This document shows positions 1 through 5,147 of a stretch of DNA of 29,628 nt, piece by piece (within the stretch, counting starts at the first letter, position 1; the number at the start of each line of letters is the position of its first letter). The position numbers and the translations under genes were made by a program. The stretch is taken from the IMG/VR virus record IMGVR_UViG_3300005253_000281, positions 1 through 29,628 of that record; one strand, given 5' to 3'. The stretch comes from a virus. The notes under the pieces are model-generated. The model saw nothing but the letters and a program-made list of their open reading frames with translations, had not been told where the DNA came from and did no database searches.

Positions 1-154
1 GTTCTTCACTGTTCAGTAACCTGTCAATCTCAACTTTAACCCAGTCATCAGTTACGGATGAGTAGCCAAAGTCCCTCAAGGAGTCGGCTAGGGCTTTGCT
101 CGTTCCTTCTGGGTTATCCTTGTAGGCGCTCTTTACTTGCTCTGCTGTTATCAT
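1..154 (-). CDS. Partial small hypothetical protein (runs off left edge)
   Basis: The frame begins at ATG 154-152 and stays open to the window edge, giving 51 visible residues that start MITAEQVKSAYKDNPEG. A strong AAGGAGG lies just upstream, inside the last codons of the neighbouring gene, and only one base separates that gene's stop codon from this ATG, so the two are translationally linked. The visible part is hydrophilic and probably helical, with no Cys motif or membrane segment. I do not recognise the family; the C-terminus is outside the window. Confidence 0.7.
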   Translation of the reverse strand, partial: MITAEQVKSAYKDNPEGTSKALADSLRDFGYSSVTDDWVKVEIDRLLNSEE

Positions 155-155
155 C

Positions 156-362
156 TTAGCCTCCTTCATCTTTCATCATTAGTTCTATTAGCTCCTGAGT
201 ATCCCACCAACCACAACTGCCACAGTTCCAGTATGTCTCACCTACATCAGGCATAGAATTGTAGGTGAGTTGTCGGAAGCATATAGGGCAGTAGTGGCAG
301 GCTCCTATCAGTATGCCATCTAGAGTTACTGAGTCAGTATGGCGGTCATTGCATTCTATCAC
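156..362 (-). CDS. Small zinc-ribbon protein
   Basis: This is a 68-residue protein with Cys at 22, 25 and 28 (CHYCPIC) and a second pair at 47 and 50 (CGSC). The CxxC...CxxC pattern is typical of a zinc ribbon, which usually supports protein or nucleic-acid contacts. The start is GTG at 362-360, whose first G is the last base of the upstream gene's TAG, so translation is probably coupled. No enzymatic motif is visible. It belongs to the leftward transcription unit from the promoter at 790-761. The specific function is unknown. Confidence 0.75.
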   Translation of the reverse strand: MIECNDRHTDSVTLDGILIGACHYCPICFRQLTYNSMPDVGETYWNCGSCGWWDTQELIELMMKDEGG

Positions 363-733
363 TAGTTGCTCTCAGCATTCTTACGGGCTGTTCTACACTC
401 GTAATAGGGCTCCTCGCCTTTCAAATCCTTCTGCTCTATCAATCCGCTAACTATCTTTAGTGCCATAAGAGGCTCCATTCCCATTAGCATCTTCTTAACT
501 GTTCCTTGCATACCTTTGAGAAGTTCTGACACTACTGGGTAGTCTGCTGCTACTGAGGCTACTAATAAGCAGTGGAAGTCCTCGGCTGCTGAGTATAGTA
601 CTACGCCCTCTGACTCGCCAGTGACTATCAGTCCTTCTGCCACAACTGCTATAAATATCTCAAAGTCTTTAGTGCGTCCATCTGCATAGGTTATGGTTAG
701 CTTTACTGGTTGATGCTCGGTGTTGCTCTCCAT
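362..733 (-). CDS. Hypothetical 123-residue protein, first gene of a leftward unit
   Basis: The ATG at 733 has an excellent SD (TAAGGAGGTG) and is the first gene behind the promoter at 790-761, with a predicted leader of about 20 bases. The N-terminal half (residues 9-60) looks like alternating beta strands (KLTITYADGRTKDFEIF), and the rest is mostly helical with hydrophobic stretches but no clear membrane segment. There is no recognisable catalytic motif. It overlaps the following zinc-ribbon gene by one base. I do not recognise the family. Confidence 0.8.
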   Translation of the reverse strand: MESNTEHQPVKLTITYADGRTKDFEIFIAVVAEGLIVTGESEGVVLYSAAEDFHCLLVASVAADYPVVSELLKGMQGTVKKMLMGMEPLMALKIVSGLIEQKDLKGEEPYYECRTARKNAESN

Positions 734-760
734 TAGTAGTCACCTCCTTAGTAGCATTAA

Positions 761-790
761 ATTATACCATATAGTAGGGTTAGTTGTCAA
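761..790 (-). promoter_or_regulatory. Strong leftward sigma70-like promoter, extended -10
   Basis: On the minus strand TTGACA (790-785) is followed after 18 bases by TATAAT (766-761), preceded by TGG, so it has a TGn extended -10. The -35 sits in GGGTTGACA, a flank shared with the other leftward promoters. It drives the genes at 733 and downstream. Confidence 0.85.
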
Positions 791-792
791 CC

Positions 793-975
793 CTACCGCT
801 TGTCTCTTTGCTGGGTTAAGTCATATATCATACGCCTAGCCTCCCAGCGGTTGCTAGGCTTATCCTCAATAGGCTCCTTGATACCTAGTTGCATTGCTAG
901 TCGAGTTATTGCTACTACCTGTCTGCCTGTAGGCGGTAGTGCCCAGCTACTAGCAGGAGATATCTTTTCAGTCAT
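793..975 (-). CDS. Small protein with a DUF3072-like helical domain
   Basis: This is a 60-residue protein. Residues 13-53 follow a pattern I know from a widespread small phage and actinobacterial domain: P-x-x-x-Q (PPTGRQ), then AI-x-RLA-x-x-LGI, then an acidic/proline turn, then EAR-x-MI. That matches the DUF3072-type consensus from memory and is not a search result. The ATG overlaps the upstream stop as ATGA, so the two are probably co-translated. It is the last gene before the promoter at 790-761. Its role is unknown; a small helical interaction module is likely. Confidence 0.7.
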   Translation of the reverse strand: MTEKISPASSWALPPTGRQVVAITRLAMQLGIKEPIEDKPSNRWEARRMIYDLTQQRDKR

Positions 976-1145
976 AATTCTTTAACTTTAAACTCAGTAT
1001 CATATAGAGTGCCGCAACCTATTAGCTCGTTGAACTCGTCTTCCAAGTGCTCCTGAATCTCTTTCTCCGACAAGCCCGATAGTCCTGCCTCATCTAGTTC
1101 TTCTTCAGTATGCGAGATAGTTAAACTCAAGCTATACTCTTTCAT
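972..1145 (-). CDS. Small acidic hypothetical protein (57 residues)
   Basis: The frame runs from ATG 1145-1143 to TGA 974-972 and encodes 57 residues, beginning MKEYSLSLTISHTEEELD. A good SD (AAGGAGGCAC) precedes it and it overlaps the next gene as ATGA. The product is strongly acidic with one central Cys, probably one short strand plus helices. It resembles the many small acidic phage proteins that bind host factors, but nothing in it identifies a target. It is below usual gene-calling size limits but has clear translation signals. Confidence 0.7.
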   Translation of the reverse strand: MKEYSLSLTISHTEEELDEAGLSGLSEKEIQEHLEDEFNELIGCGTLYDTEFKVKEL

Positions 1146-1155
1146 AAGTGCCTCC

Positions 1156-1359
1156 TTATACGTCTTGAAATGCTTTCCTTGCTGCTGATATAGGTCGGTC
1201 AGTTGCTGGCTCCTTAGCAGCTTCCTCAGCGACCTTGAAAGCCTGCTTCTGCACCTCTAACATACGCCTGGCGTCAGTAACATTACTACCTATCTGCTTA
1301 GCCTTACGGTTAGCTTTCTCTTTCTTGCGTTGCTTAAGATACTTCGTCTTGTTCTTCAT
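1156..1359 (-). CDS. Small basic helical protein
   Basis: This is a 67-residue protein whose first 22 residues are very Lys/Arg rich (MKNKTKYLKQRKKEKANRK), followed by an Ala/Glu-rich helix. The N-terminus suggests nucleic-acid or ribosome binding, but no fold is recognised. Its ATG lies inside the 3' end of the upstream gene (26-base overlap) with AAGGAAG as SD. Its stop codon sits at the SD of the next gene, which indicates a coupled operon. Confidence 0.7.
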   Translation of the reverse strand: MKNKTKYLKQRKKEKANRKAKQIGSNVTDARRMLEVQKQAFKVAEEAAKEPATDRPISAARKAFQDV

Positions 1360-1522
1360 ATACTTCCTTCATTGATAAGTACCAAGGTGGCGGGTCAGGC
1401 TTATGGTTAGCTATAGCATTAGCACAAGCGCAGGAGTACATAGCACAGTGCCCGAGGACACCTGTGTTGCTATCCCAGTTCCAGTGAGAGCAGCTGTAAC
1501 AGTATAGTTCAGTGTAACTCAT
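1334..1522 (-). CDS. Small Cys-rich zinc-binding protein (62 residues)
   Basis: The start is set at ATG 1522-1520, which overlaps the last codons of the upstream gene. A longer open frame upstream lies inside that gene and has no SD. The protein has Cys at 8 and 11 (CYSC) and at 26, 31 and 33 (CAMYSCAC), giving a probable structural zinc site, plus a Pro-rich stretch (KPDPPPWYL) near residue 45. No catalytic residues are evident. It sits in a run of small zinc-binding genes. The function is unknown. Confidence 0.7.
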   Translation of the reverse strand: MSYTELYCYSCSHWNWDSNTGVLGHCAMYSCACANAIANHKPDPPPWYLSMKEVYEEQDEVS

Positions 1523-1784
1523 CTTCTGCCTGCAACTTAAGTAGCTTAACTCGTAAACTATACCTGTCTTGCTGGTCGGTAGTGCTATCCCAGGCCTCTG
1601 AGAATGTAAGTGGTTTGCTGGGGTTAACCTGCATATGACCAAACTTCCTTAGCAAATCGTGCGTTGCTGTAGTAGTACGACTGATTGACTCACTAAATAT
1701 ATCGCACTTGAGATGGTAGTATCTTACTCCTACCAACTTGTAGCCGCCTCTAATAGTCTTCCTACAGTTGCTGCAGTGCTTCAT
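1509..1784 (-). CDS. Zinc-finger protein with a C-terminal module shared with the gene at 3104-3640
   Basis: The start is ATG 1784-1782, directly behind AAAGGAGG; the frame is open further upstream but lacks an SD there. The N-terminus has C4, C7, H24 and C27 (CSNC...YYHLKC), a treble-clef or LIM-like zinc site. Residues 61-84 (FSEAWDSTTD...RYSLRVKLLKL) match the C-terminus of the 178-residue protein at 3104-3640 at 13 of 24 positions, so both carry the same short helical module. Its leader holds the structured element at 1809-1901, which suggests post-transcriptional control. Confidence 0.75.
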   Translation of the reverse strand: MKHCSNCRKTIRGGYKLVGVRYYHLKCDIFSESISRTTTATHDLLRKFGHMQVNPSKPLTFSEAWDSTTDQQDRYSLRVKLLKLQAEDELH

Positions 1785-1808
1785 ATTCTCCGCCTCCTTT
1801 ATTCTCAT

Positions 1809-1901
1809 AGCTGGACTAGAAGCCATTAGCAATCCTTTTGCATTAGGAGGTTACACTCCTAAACTACTCCTCTGCCCTTTCGGGTAGTCTCTAGCCCAGC
1901 T
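1809..1901 (-). ncRNA. Cloverleaf-like structured leader RNA (candidate cis-regulator)
   Basis: Read on the minus strand, bases 1901-1891 pair with 1819-1809 in an 11-bp closing helix (one G-U). Inside are three hairpins: ACTAC/GTAGT (1888-1884/1867-1863) around a GAAA loop, a perfect 7-bp TTAGGAG/CTCCTAA stem (1862-1856/1849-1843), and GCAA/TTGC (1841-1838/1832-1829). The second hairpin holds CCUCCU, complementary to the AGGAGG SD of the next gene about 50 bases downstream, so mutually exclusive folds are possible. It lacks a T-loop and a normal anticodon arm, so it is not a tRNA. I do not recognise a known riboswitch class. Confidence 0.55.
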
Positions 1902-1907
1902 ATCAAA

Positions 1908-1946
1908 ATAATGTTAAGGTGCCTTATCATATCAGGCTTTACCTTA
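1908..1946 (-). terminator. Candidate intrinsic terminator at the end of the 1939-2193 gene
   Basis: On the minus strand TAAGGT (1946-1941) pairs with ACCTTA (1920-1915), and GCCT (1937-1934) pairs with AGGC (1924-1921) across a 3-base bulge. A T-rich tract (TTATTTT) follows. The structure overlaps the stop codon and lies just before the structured leader at 1809-1901. Termination strength is uncertain because of the bulge. Confidence 0.45.
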
Positions 1947-2193
1947 TGTATTCAAATGTACTTGGTATTCTAGTCTTAGCTTTCAAGTGCCTCATAGCAT
2001 AGGATAGTGTTAGTCTGGCTGTTTTGCCGAGCGCTACGTGAAACCAGCAGTTCGCTTGCCAAGAGCCTATCCTCACATATTCGCCATTGCTATCTCTCTG
2101 CGGTCTGCCATCTATACTCCAATCAAATGTCTGCTTAGCTCCGCCGTCCCAGTAGCCGTCAACTGGTTTCTCTAGTGTTTGTCTGAGTATCAT
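1939..2193 (-). CDS. Hypothetical 84-residue protein
   Basis: The ATG has a clear AAGGAGG SD 7 bases upstream. The sequence is rich in Trp and Gly in its first half (GYWDGGAKQTFDWSIDG, then GSWQANCWFH), suggesting a small beta fold, and ends in a basic helix. No zinc pairs or membrane segments are present. It is separated from the next gene by the terminator-like hairpin and structured leader, so it is the last gene of its immediate group. I do not recognise it. Confidence 0.75.
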   Translation of the reverse strand: MILRQTLEKPVDGYWDGGAKQTFDWSIDGRPQRDSNGEYVRIGSWQANCWFHVALGKTARLTLSYAMRHLKAKTRIPSTFEYIR

Positions 2194-2205
2194 CTCTCTG
2201 CCTCC

Positions 2206-2445
2206 TTAGTTCATACTAATTGCTTCTATATCTATAGGATAGAAGCTGATTGGACTTGGTGTCTGTTCCCTTAGTAGCTGAGCTGCTATCAGCTCTAGTA
2301 TCAGGTCATTAGTACTCAGCTTCTGTAGATGTAGCTTATAGTACTTACACTCATCAGGCAGGAGGACACCAGCTTCTACTAAGTTCTGTATTGTCTGCTT
2401 GATAACTGAATTCCTGTCTACTACTTTATACTCTATGCCGCCCAT
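2206..2445 (-). CDS. Hypothetical 79-residue protein
   Basis: The ATG at 2445 lies inside the 3' end of the upstream gene (13-base overlap), with GAGAGG acting as SD within that gene. The product is mainly helical (VIKQTIQNLVEAGVLLPDE, then LILELIAAQLLREQ) with no motif that I can name. Arrangement and coupling indicate a real operon member. The function is unknown. Confidence 0.7.
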   Translation of the reverse strand: MGGIEYKVVDRNSVIKQTIQNLVEAGVLLPDECKYYKLHLQKLSTNDLILELIAAQLLREQTPSPISFYPIDIEAISMN

Positions 2446-2702
2446 AACCTCTCAAACTCCTTCTTTGATACCTTACGGATTACTGTTATACTACTGTGAT
2501 GATGATACTCTGTATGCCGTCTAGGTATTGGCTTGCTATCCAGAATACATATCAGTTCATTAAGTAGTAGTCTATTGATAGGTCTATGCAGTAGGTTGTT
2601 AAGCATACAGTTTGTCTGTAGTTTGCGTCTGAAGTATGTTTGGTCAACCTTACCTATCCGTTTAACTTCAGTCCTTGTTAGTACTGTATGGATAACACTC
2701 AT
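2433..2702 (-). CDS. Hypothetical basic 89-residue protein
   Basis: This is a Lys/Arg/His-rich protein (RRHTEYHHHSS near residue 65) with helical segments. Its ATG shares an A with the upstream TAA (TAATG), a classic coupled start. A lone Cys pair is too widely spaced to propose a zinc site. Basic charge would fit nucleic-acid binding, but no domain is recognised. It is cotranscribed from the promoter at 2973-2945. Confidence 0.65.
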   Translation of the reverse strand: MSVIHTVLTRTEVKRIGKVDQTYFRRKLQTNCMLNNLLHRPINRLLLNELICILDSKPIPRRHTEYHHHSSITVIRKVSKKEFERLWAA

Positions 2703-2905
2703 TAGGTTACCTTCACTATTACTCCATCCTTAAGTTCAGCCTGAGCATACCAAGTATGAGATGCTGGGTAGTGGGGACCTTCAAGGTATATGATACCGTT
2801 GAGCGGCATTGTGCCTAGTCCTGGTTGAAAGGCTGTTATCTGCTTACCTTCAGTTACCGCCTGCTTCAGTGCTTTCTTTGTCTTGTAGTTGAAGTCAGTA
2901 TACAT
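2702..2905 (-). CDS. Small conserved phage-type protein (YLEGPHYP/HTWYA motif)
   Basis: This 67-residue protein begins MYTDFNYKTKKALKQAV and contains FQPGLG and IYLEGPHYPASHTWYAQA. I recall this combination (N-terminal TKKALK helix, an aromatic FQPG turn, then LEGPHYPxxHxWYA) from small proteins in many actinobacterial and environmental phages and plasmids. That is family resemblance from memory, and the biochemical role is not known to me. The SD GGGAAGGAGGTG is excellent. It is the first gene behind the promoter at 2973-2945. Confidence 0.75.
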   Translation of the reverse strand: MYTDFNYKTKKALKQAVTEGKQITAFQPGLGTMPLNGIIYLEGPHYPASHTWYAQAELKDGVIVKVT

Positions 2906-2944
2906 AGTTGCACCTCCTTCCCGTCTTCATTATCCTATACATAT

Positions 2945-2973
2945 ATTATACCATACTCAATATCCTATGTCAA
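2945..2973 (-). promoter_or_regulatory. Strong leftward promoter, extended -10
   Basis: TTGACA (2973-2968, in CAGGTTGACA), a 17-base spacer, then TATAAT (2950-2945) preceded by TGG. It sits just downstream of the terminator at 3045-3079 and starts a new transcription unit reading into the gene at 2905. Confidence 0.85.
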
Positions 2974-3044
2974 CCTGGCTACTTCCTGTTGCAGGGTGCA
3001 ACACAGTAACTGTACTTACTGCCTTACTTACTAAGTTTATAAGC

Positions 3045-3079
3045 AAAAGAAAAGGACAGAGCGGTAACTAACTCTGCCC
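3045..3079 (-). terminator. Intrinsic terminator ending the 3104-3640 transcript
   Basis: On the minus strand GGGCAGAG (3079-3072) pairs with CTCTGTCC (3061-3054), 8 bp with one G-U and a 10-base loop. It is followed immediately by TTTTCTTTT (3053-3045). This is a textbook rho-independent terminator. It lies about 25 bases past the stop codon of the upstream gene and before the next promoter. Confidence 0.85.
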
Positions 3080-3103
3080 TCAACCTTTGCTACCTGGTGC
3101 TAC

Positions 3104-3640
3104 TTATATTACACCTTCGAGTTTCAGTAGCTTCTGCCTTATGGCATACCTCCAGTTCTTATCAGTACTATGCTCCCATGCCTGTTGAAAGTTCATTCCG
3201 TCTTTATACTCATCTGCCCCATGCCTTGCTAGCATATCATCTGTACTGATGTCAAACTTCTTACCTCCACCTCCACCACCTGCCCTTGATGCTTTTGGTT
3301 GTGCCTTCATAAGGCGTACTGTTGGAGCTTGTTCTCCAAAGTCATGACTTATCCAGATGCCGTCCGCTGCGTCAAGGTCTCCACTATCTATCAGTGGTTT
3401 GAGTGCCTTGAGGTAGATAGCTTTAACCTTATCTACCATACTATCCAGTGCCGCCCGCTTGGCGTCTAGTTCTGACTTCTCCCTTGCTCGGATGATTGTG
3501 TCTATCTTGCGACTGACAGTGGCTACCGCCTTAAAATCACCAGAGTCAAGTGCCTTCTGAAGTTCTGCCTTCAGTTCATCTTCGGTAGGTTCAGCTGTTG
3601 CTACAGCTGCAACCTTAGCAGATTCCTCACCATTACTCAT
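3104..3640 (-). CDS. Coiled-coil protein with Gly-rich linker and shared C-terminal module
   Basis: This is a 178-residue protein. Residues 1-70 are Ala/Glu/Lys-rich helix, likely coiled coil. Residues 70-115 remain helical, a poly-Gly linker (AGGGGGGKKFD) follows near residue 120, and a C-terminal module spans about 151-174 (FQQAWEHSTD...RYAIRQKLLKL). That module recurs in the zinc-finger protein at 1509-1784. The linker implies two independently folded halves. Its SD lies in a small hairpin (3647-3670), and the gene is closed by the strong terminator at 3045-3079, so it may be a single-gene transcript. The function is unknown. Confidence 0.8.
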   Translation of the reverse strand: MSNGEESAKVAAVATAEPTEDELKAELQKALDSGDFKAVATVSRKIDTIIRAREKSELDAKRAALDSMVDKVKAIYLKALKPLIDSGDLDAADGIWISHDFGEQAPTVRLMKAQPKASRAGGGGGGKKFDISTDDMLARHGADEYKDGMNFQQAWEHSTDKNWRYAIRQKLLKLEGVI

Positions 3641-3646
3641 ATTCTT

Positions 3647-3670
3647 CTATCTCCCTTTCTACGGGAGTAG
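3647..3670 (-). promoter_or_regulatory. Hairpin burying the SD of the 178-residue gene
   Basis: On the minus strand CTCCC (3667-3663) pairs with GGGAG (3655-3651) around a 7-base loop. CTA/TAG (3670-3668/3649-3647) extends it across a one-base bulge. GGGAG is the SD, 10 bases before the ATG at 3640. Pairing would limit ribosome access. Confidence 0.45.
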
Positions 3671-3765
3671 TGACGTTACCGCTTCACACCTCCTTAAGTG
3701 CCAATGATGTTTTATTATACCTTTACATCACTTGTTAATGTACTGGTATCACCATCGATACATAT

Positions 3766-3794
3766 ATCATATCACCTACGCCACCTCAATGCAA
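3766..3794 (-). promoter_or_regulatory. Possible weak leftward promoter
   Basis: TTGCAT (3794-3789), a 17-base spacer, then TATGAT (3771-3766) preceded by TGA (extended -10). The -35 matches only 3 of 6 consensus bases. The stretch GATATGATATA resembles the -10 region of the two rightward late promoters. It could drive the gene at 3640; the TATAAT at 3719-3714 is an alternative without a good -35. Confidence 0.35.
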
Positions 3795-3892
3795 CCTTGC
3801 TGAGCTCGGCTGGCGGGAGTTGGCATAGCACAATGTCGCTCATACTCATTCATACTCGCTCATTCATACCTATGCTACCATATCCGTATCAA

Positions 3893-3923
3893 GGTATAAA
3901 AATACCCAGCGTCTATTACTGGG
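3893..3923 (-). terminator. Candidate intrinsic terminator after the 3976-4251 gene
   Basis: On the minus strand CCCAG (3923-3919) pairs with CTGGG (3909-3905) around a 9-base loop, then TATTTTTATA follows. The stem is only 5 bp, so it is probably a modest terminator. Its place about 55 bases past the stop codon of the zinc-ribbon gene fits the end of that transcript. Confidence 0.5.
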
Positions 3924-3975
3924 CTGTATTGGGCTGCTCCACTCGGCAATTACTGAGCGCTACAGGGAAGGGTGT

Positions 3976-4251
3976 CTACTGGGTTTTAAGAGTTAGGTAT
4001 TGGCTTGTGGTTATAGGTTGTTTGCCGCATCTATGACACACCTTGCCTTCGAAATCTCCCTCTGGGTTTGCATAACCACAACTGTCGCATACAAAGTCTG
4101 GGAATGGTAGGTCATGTACCTCATAGTTACCTGTGCTGAGGTCTGACATAAAATCTCCCGCCATATCCTCGCCAAACATTGCTTCCAGTGCGTTGAGCGC
4201 TACTCGGTATATGAGCTTATACCGTTGTACCTCAATAGGAACCGTTGCCAT
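3976..4251 (-). CDS. Zinc-ribbon protein with SD-masked leader
   Basis: This is a 91-residue protein. Residues 1-45 are helical (QRYKLIYRVALNALEAMFGE). A zinc ribbon follows with C55/C58 (CDSC) and C72/C75 (CHRC), the usual spacing for a structural zinc site. The ATG has the SD GGAGGTG, but that SD sits in the 12-bp hairpin at 4253-4292. A dedicated promoter (4364-4336) lies about 85 bases upstream. Expression control looks unusually elaborate for such a small gene, which suggests a dose-sensitive regulator; that last step is inference. Confidence 0.8.
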   Translation of the reverse strand: MATVPIEVQRYKLIYRVALNALEAMFGEDMAGDFMSDLSTGNYEVHDLPFPDFVCDSCGYANPEGDFEGKVCHRCGKQPITTSQYLTLKTQ

Positions 4252-4252
4252 C

Positions 4253-4292
4253 GTTGCTCACCTCCATAATTATTTTACCGAGGTGGAGCAAC
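4253..4292 (-). promoter_or_regulatory. 12-bp leader hairpin enclosing the SD of the 3976-4251 gene
   Basis: On the minus strand GTTGCT (4292-4287) pairs with AGCAAC (4258-4253) and CACCTC (4285-4280) pairs with GAGGTG (4264-4259). There is a single bulged base at 4286 and a 15-base AT-rich loop. The SD GGAGG overlaps the 3' arm. No T-tract follows, so this is not a terminator. It could be a translational switch, an RNA-binding-protein site, or at DNA level an operator-like inverted repeat. Confidence 0.65.
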
Positions 4293-4335
4293 CCGTCAAT
4301 ATTCTATTATTAATGTACTATCTAATTACATAACC

Positions 4336-4364
4336 ATTGTAACATACTAGGTCGTCGTTGTCAA
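4336..4364 (-). promoter_or_regulatory. Leftward promoter, extended -10
   Basis: TTGACA (4364-4359, in CAGGTTGACA), a 17-base spacer, then TACAAT (4341-4336) preceded by TGT. The -35 overlaps the last codons of the upstream gene. It drives the zinc-ribbon gene at 4251 with a leader of about 80 bases that contains the SD-masking hairpin. Confidence 0.8.
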
Positions 4365-4591
4365 CCTGGCTCACAACCATTGGCAGGTGTTGACCTAGCC
4401 CCAGGTCGTTCAACATCACCTAAGCTCATCAAATCGTCCATATCATACCTAGGGTGCCGACCTGTAATATATTTTGCGGGGCTTCCACAGATGCAGGTGC
4501 CACCCATCTGCAACAACTTTTCTAGCCCCCATACGGGTGCCTTACTTTGCAGTGTGATTCTTCTATCTATTGGAGTCAGGAGAATTCTCAT
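4361..4591 (-). CDS. Hypothetical 76-residue protein with CxC motif
   Basis: The frame starts at ATG 4591-4589 and contains C33 and C35 (TCICGSPAKYITGRHPRYD) plus C73, giving at most a partial metal site. The segment has the look of a basic, positively charged loop. No SD is visible before the ATG, so the start is uncertain and translation may depend on the upstream gene. The 3' end overlaps the promoter at 4364-4336. I do not recognise the family. Confidence 0.55.
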   Translation of the reverse strand: MRILLTPIDRRITLQSKAPVWGLEKLLQMGGTCICGSPAKYITGRHPRYDMDDLMSLGDVERPGARSTPANGCEPG

Positions 4592-4628
4592 TCTGGAAAT
4601 AATTACTTACTTACTTTCAGACTGAGCC

Positions 4629-4748
4629 TCAAAGTCGTAAGAGCCCTGACGACATCCTCCGCAGCTTTCTTGGGTTCTTGTTGCTGACCTCCACAGTTAC
4701 ATTAGCAAAGCCGCTCTCCAGTGTCTTAGTTACTTTTATGTTAGTCAT
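4629..4748 (-). CDS. Very small protein gene with an apparent -1 frameshift
   Basis: ATG 4748-4746 has the SD AAAAGGAGGTG. In frame the product is only 39 residues and stops at 4629. The -1 frame from about residue 28 continues as AAEDVVRALTTLRLSLKVSK to a stop at 4603 and looks far more protein-like. The joined 48-residue product resembles the small protein at 5148-5312 (strand, VEV-x-NK turn, then an Ala/Val helix). One extra A in the AAA run after the CCAAG would restore it. It is either a real frameshift or a homopolymer sequencing error; the short frame-0 product is less likely. Confidence 0.5.
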   Translation of the reverse strand: MTNIKVTKTLESGFANVTVEVSNKNPRKLRRMSSGLLRL

Positions 4749-4765
4749 ACTACACCTCCTTTTAC

Positions 4766-5128
4766 TTAGCTTGAACTGAACGGAAACTCCCTAGCATCCC
4801 TGCGCCTCTGTGCTCTGTTAGGCGGTATAATCTGCGGAGGCATTACTTGCTTTTTCAAATCTGCCCGAGTAATATCTGTAGCATAGATACACCCACAGCC
4901 CATACAGATGTCAGTCTTGAAAGCATAGCCAGGAATCTCAGAGCCGATAGGAAGAGCAGCTTCCTTAGTTGGGTCTAGCACAACTCCCTGCCTAACATCC
5001 ATATGGAAACTCCACTCAGGTCTGGCTAGTCCTCTTTCCTTCAGCTCGTTACCCAACTGCTCCAAGAATCTATCCTCAGAACCACAGCTTGGGCAGTTGC
5101 TGAACTCCTTATGAAAGTCCTTTTCCAT
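4766..5128 (-). CDS. Zinc-ribbon protein (120 residues)
   Basis: The start is set at ATG 5128-5126, 9 bases behind AAAGGAGG; a TTG nine bases further upstream is too close to that SD. Cys pairs at 12/15 (CPSC) and 75/78/80 (CMGCGC) are split by about 60 residues, consistent with a zinc ribbon carrying an insertion. A basic stretch (NRAQRRRDARE) lies near the C-terminus. It sits in the leftward operon from 6816-6787. It may be a small transcription- or translation-interfering phage factor, but that is a guess from the fold type only. Confidence 0.75.
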   Translation of the reverse strand: MEKDFHKEFSNCPSCGSEDRFLEQLGNELKERGLARPEWSFHMDVRQGVVLDPTKEAALPIGSEIPGYAFKTDICMGCGCIYATDITRADLKKQVMPPQIIPPNRAQRRRDAREFPFSSS

Positions 5129-5147
5129 TTTGCTCAACCTCCTTTAA

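Larger units (their letters stand above)
3641..3975. other. 335-base non-coding region with promoter candidates, repeats and an SD-masking hairpin
   Basis: No convincing gene lies here. It holds, in leftward order, a candidate terminator (3893-3923), two 11-base direct repeats CTCATTCATAC (3845-3855 and 3859-3869, 14 bases apart), a possible promoter (3794-3766), a second TATAAT-like site (3719-3714), an SD-like AAGGAGG with no credible open frame behind it, and a hairpin at 3647-3670 covering the SD of the 178-residue gene. It is the largest gap in the leftward arm and is probably regulatory. Confidence 0.5.

Noticed and set aside
1520-1642. N-terminal extension of the 62-residue Cys-rich protein
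   Set aside because: The extension lies wholly inside the upstream gene and has no SD; the ATG at 1522 overlaps that gene's stop in the pattern seen across the operon.
1809-1901. tRNA gene
   Set aside because: The cloverleaf-like fold has an 11-bp closing stem, a 6-base middle loop and a 5-base third loop, and lacks the T-loop consensus and a usable anticodon arm.
3698-4036. Plus-strand 112-codon frame in the 3641-3975 gap
   Set aside because: It runs antisense into the zinc-ribbon gene, has no SD and encodes an unlikely mix of His, Tyr and Ser.
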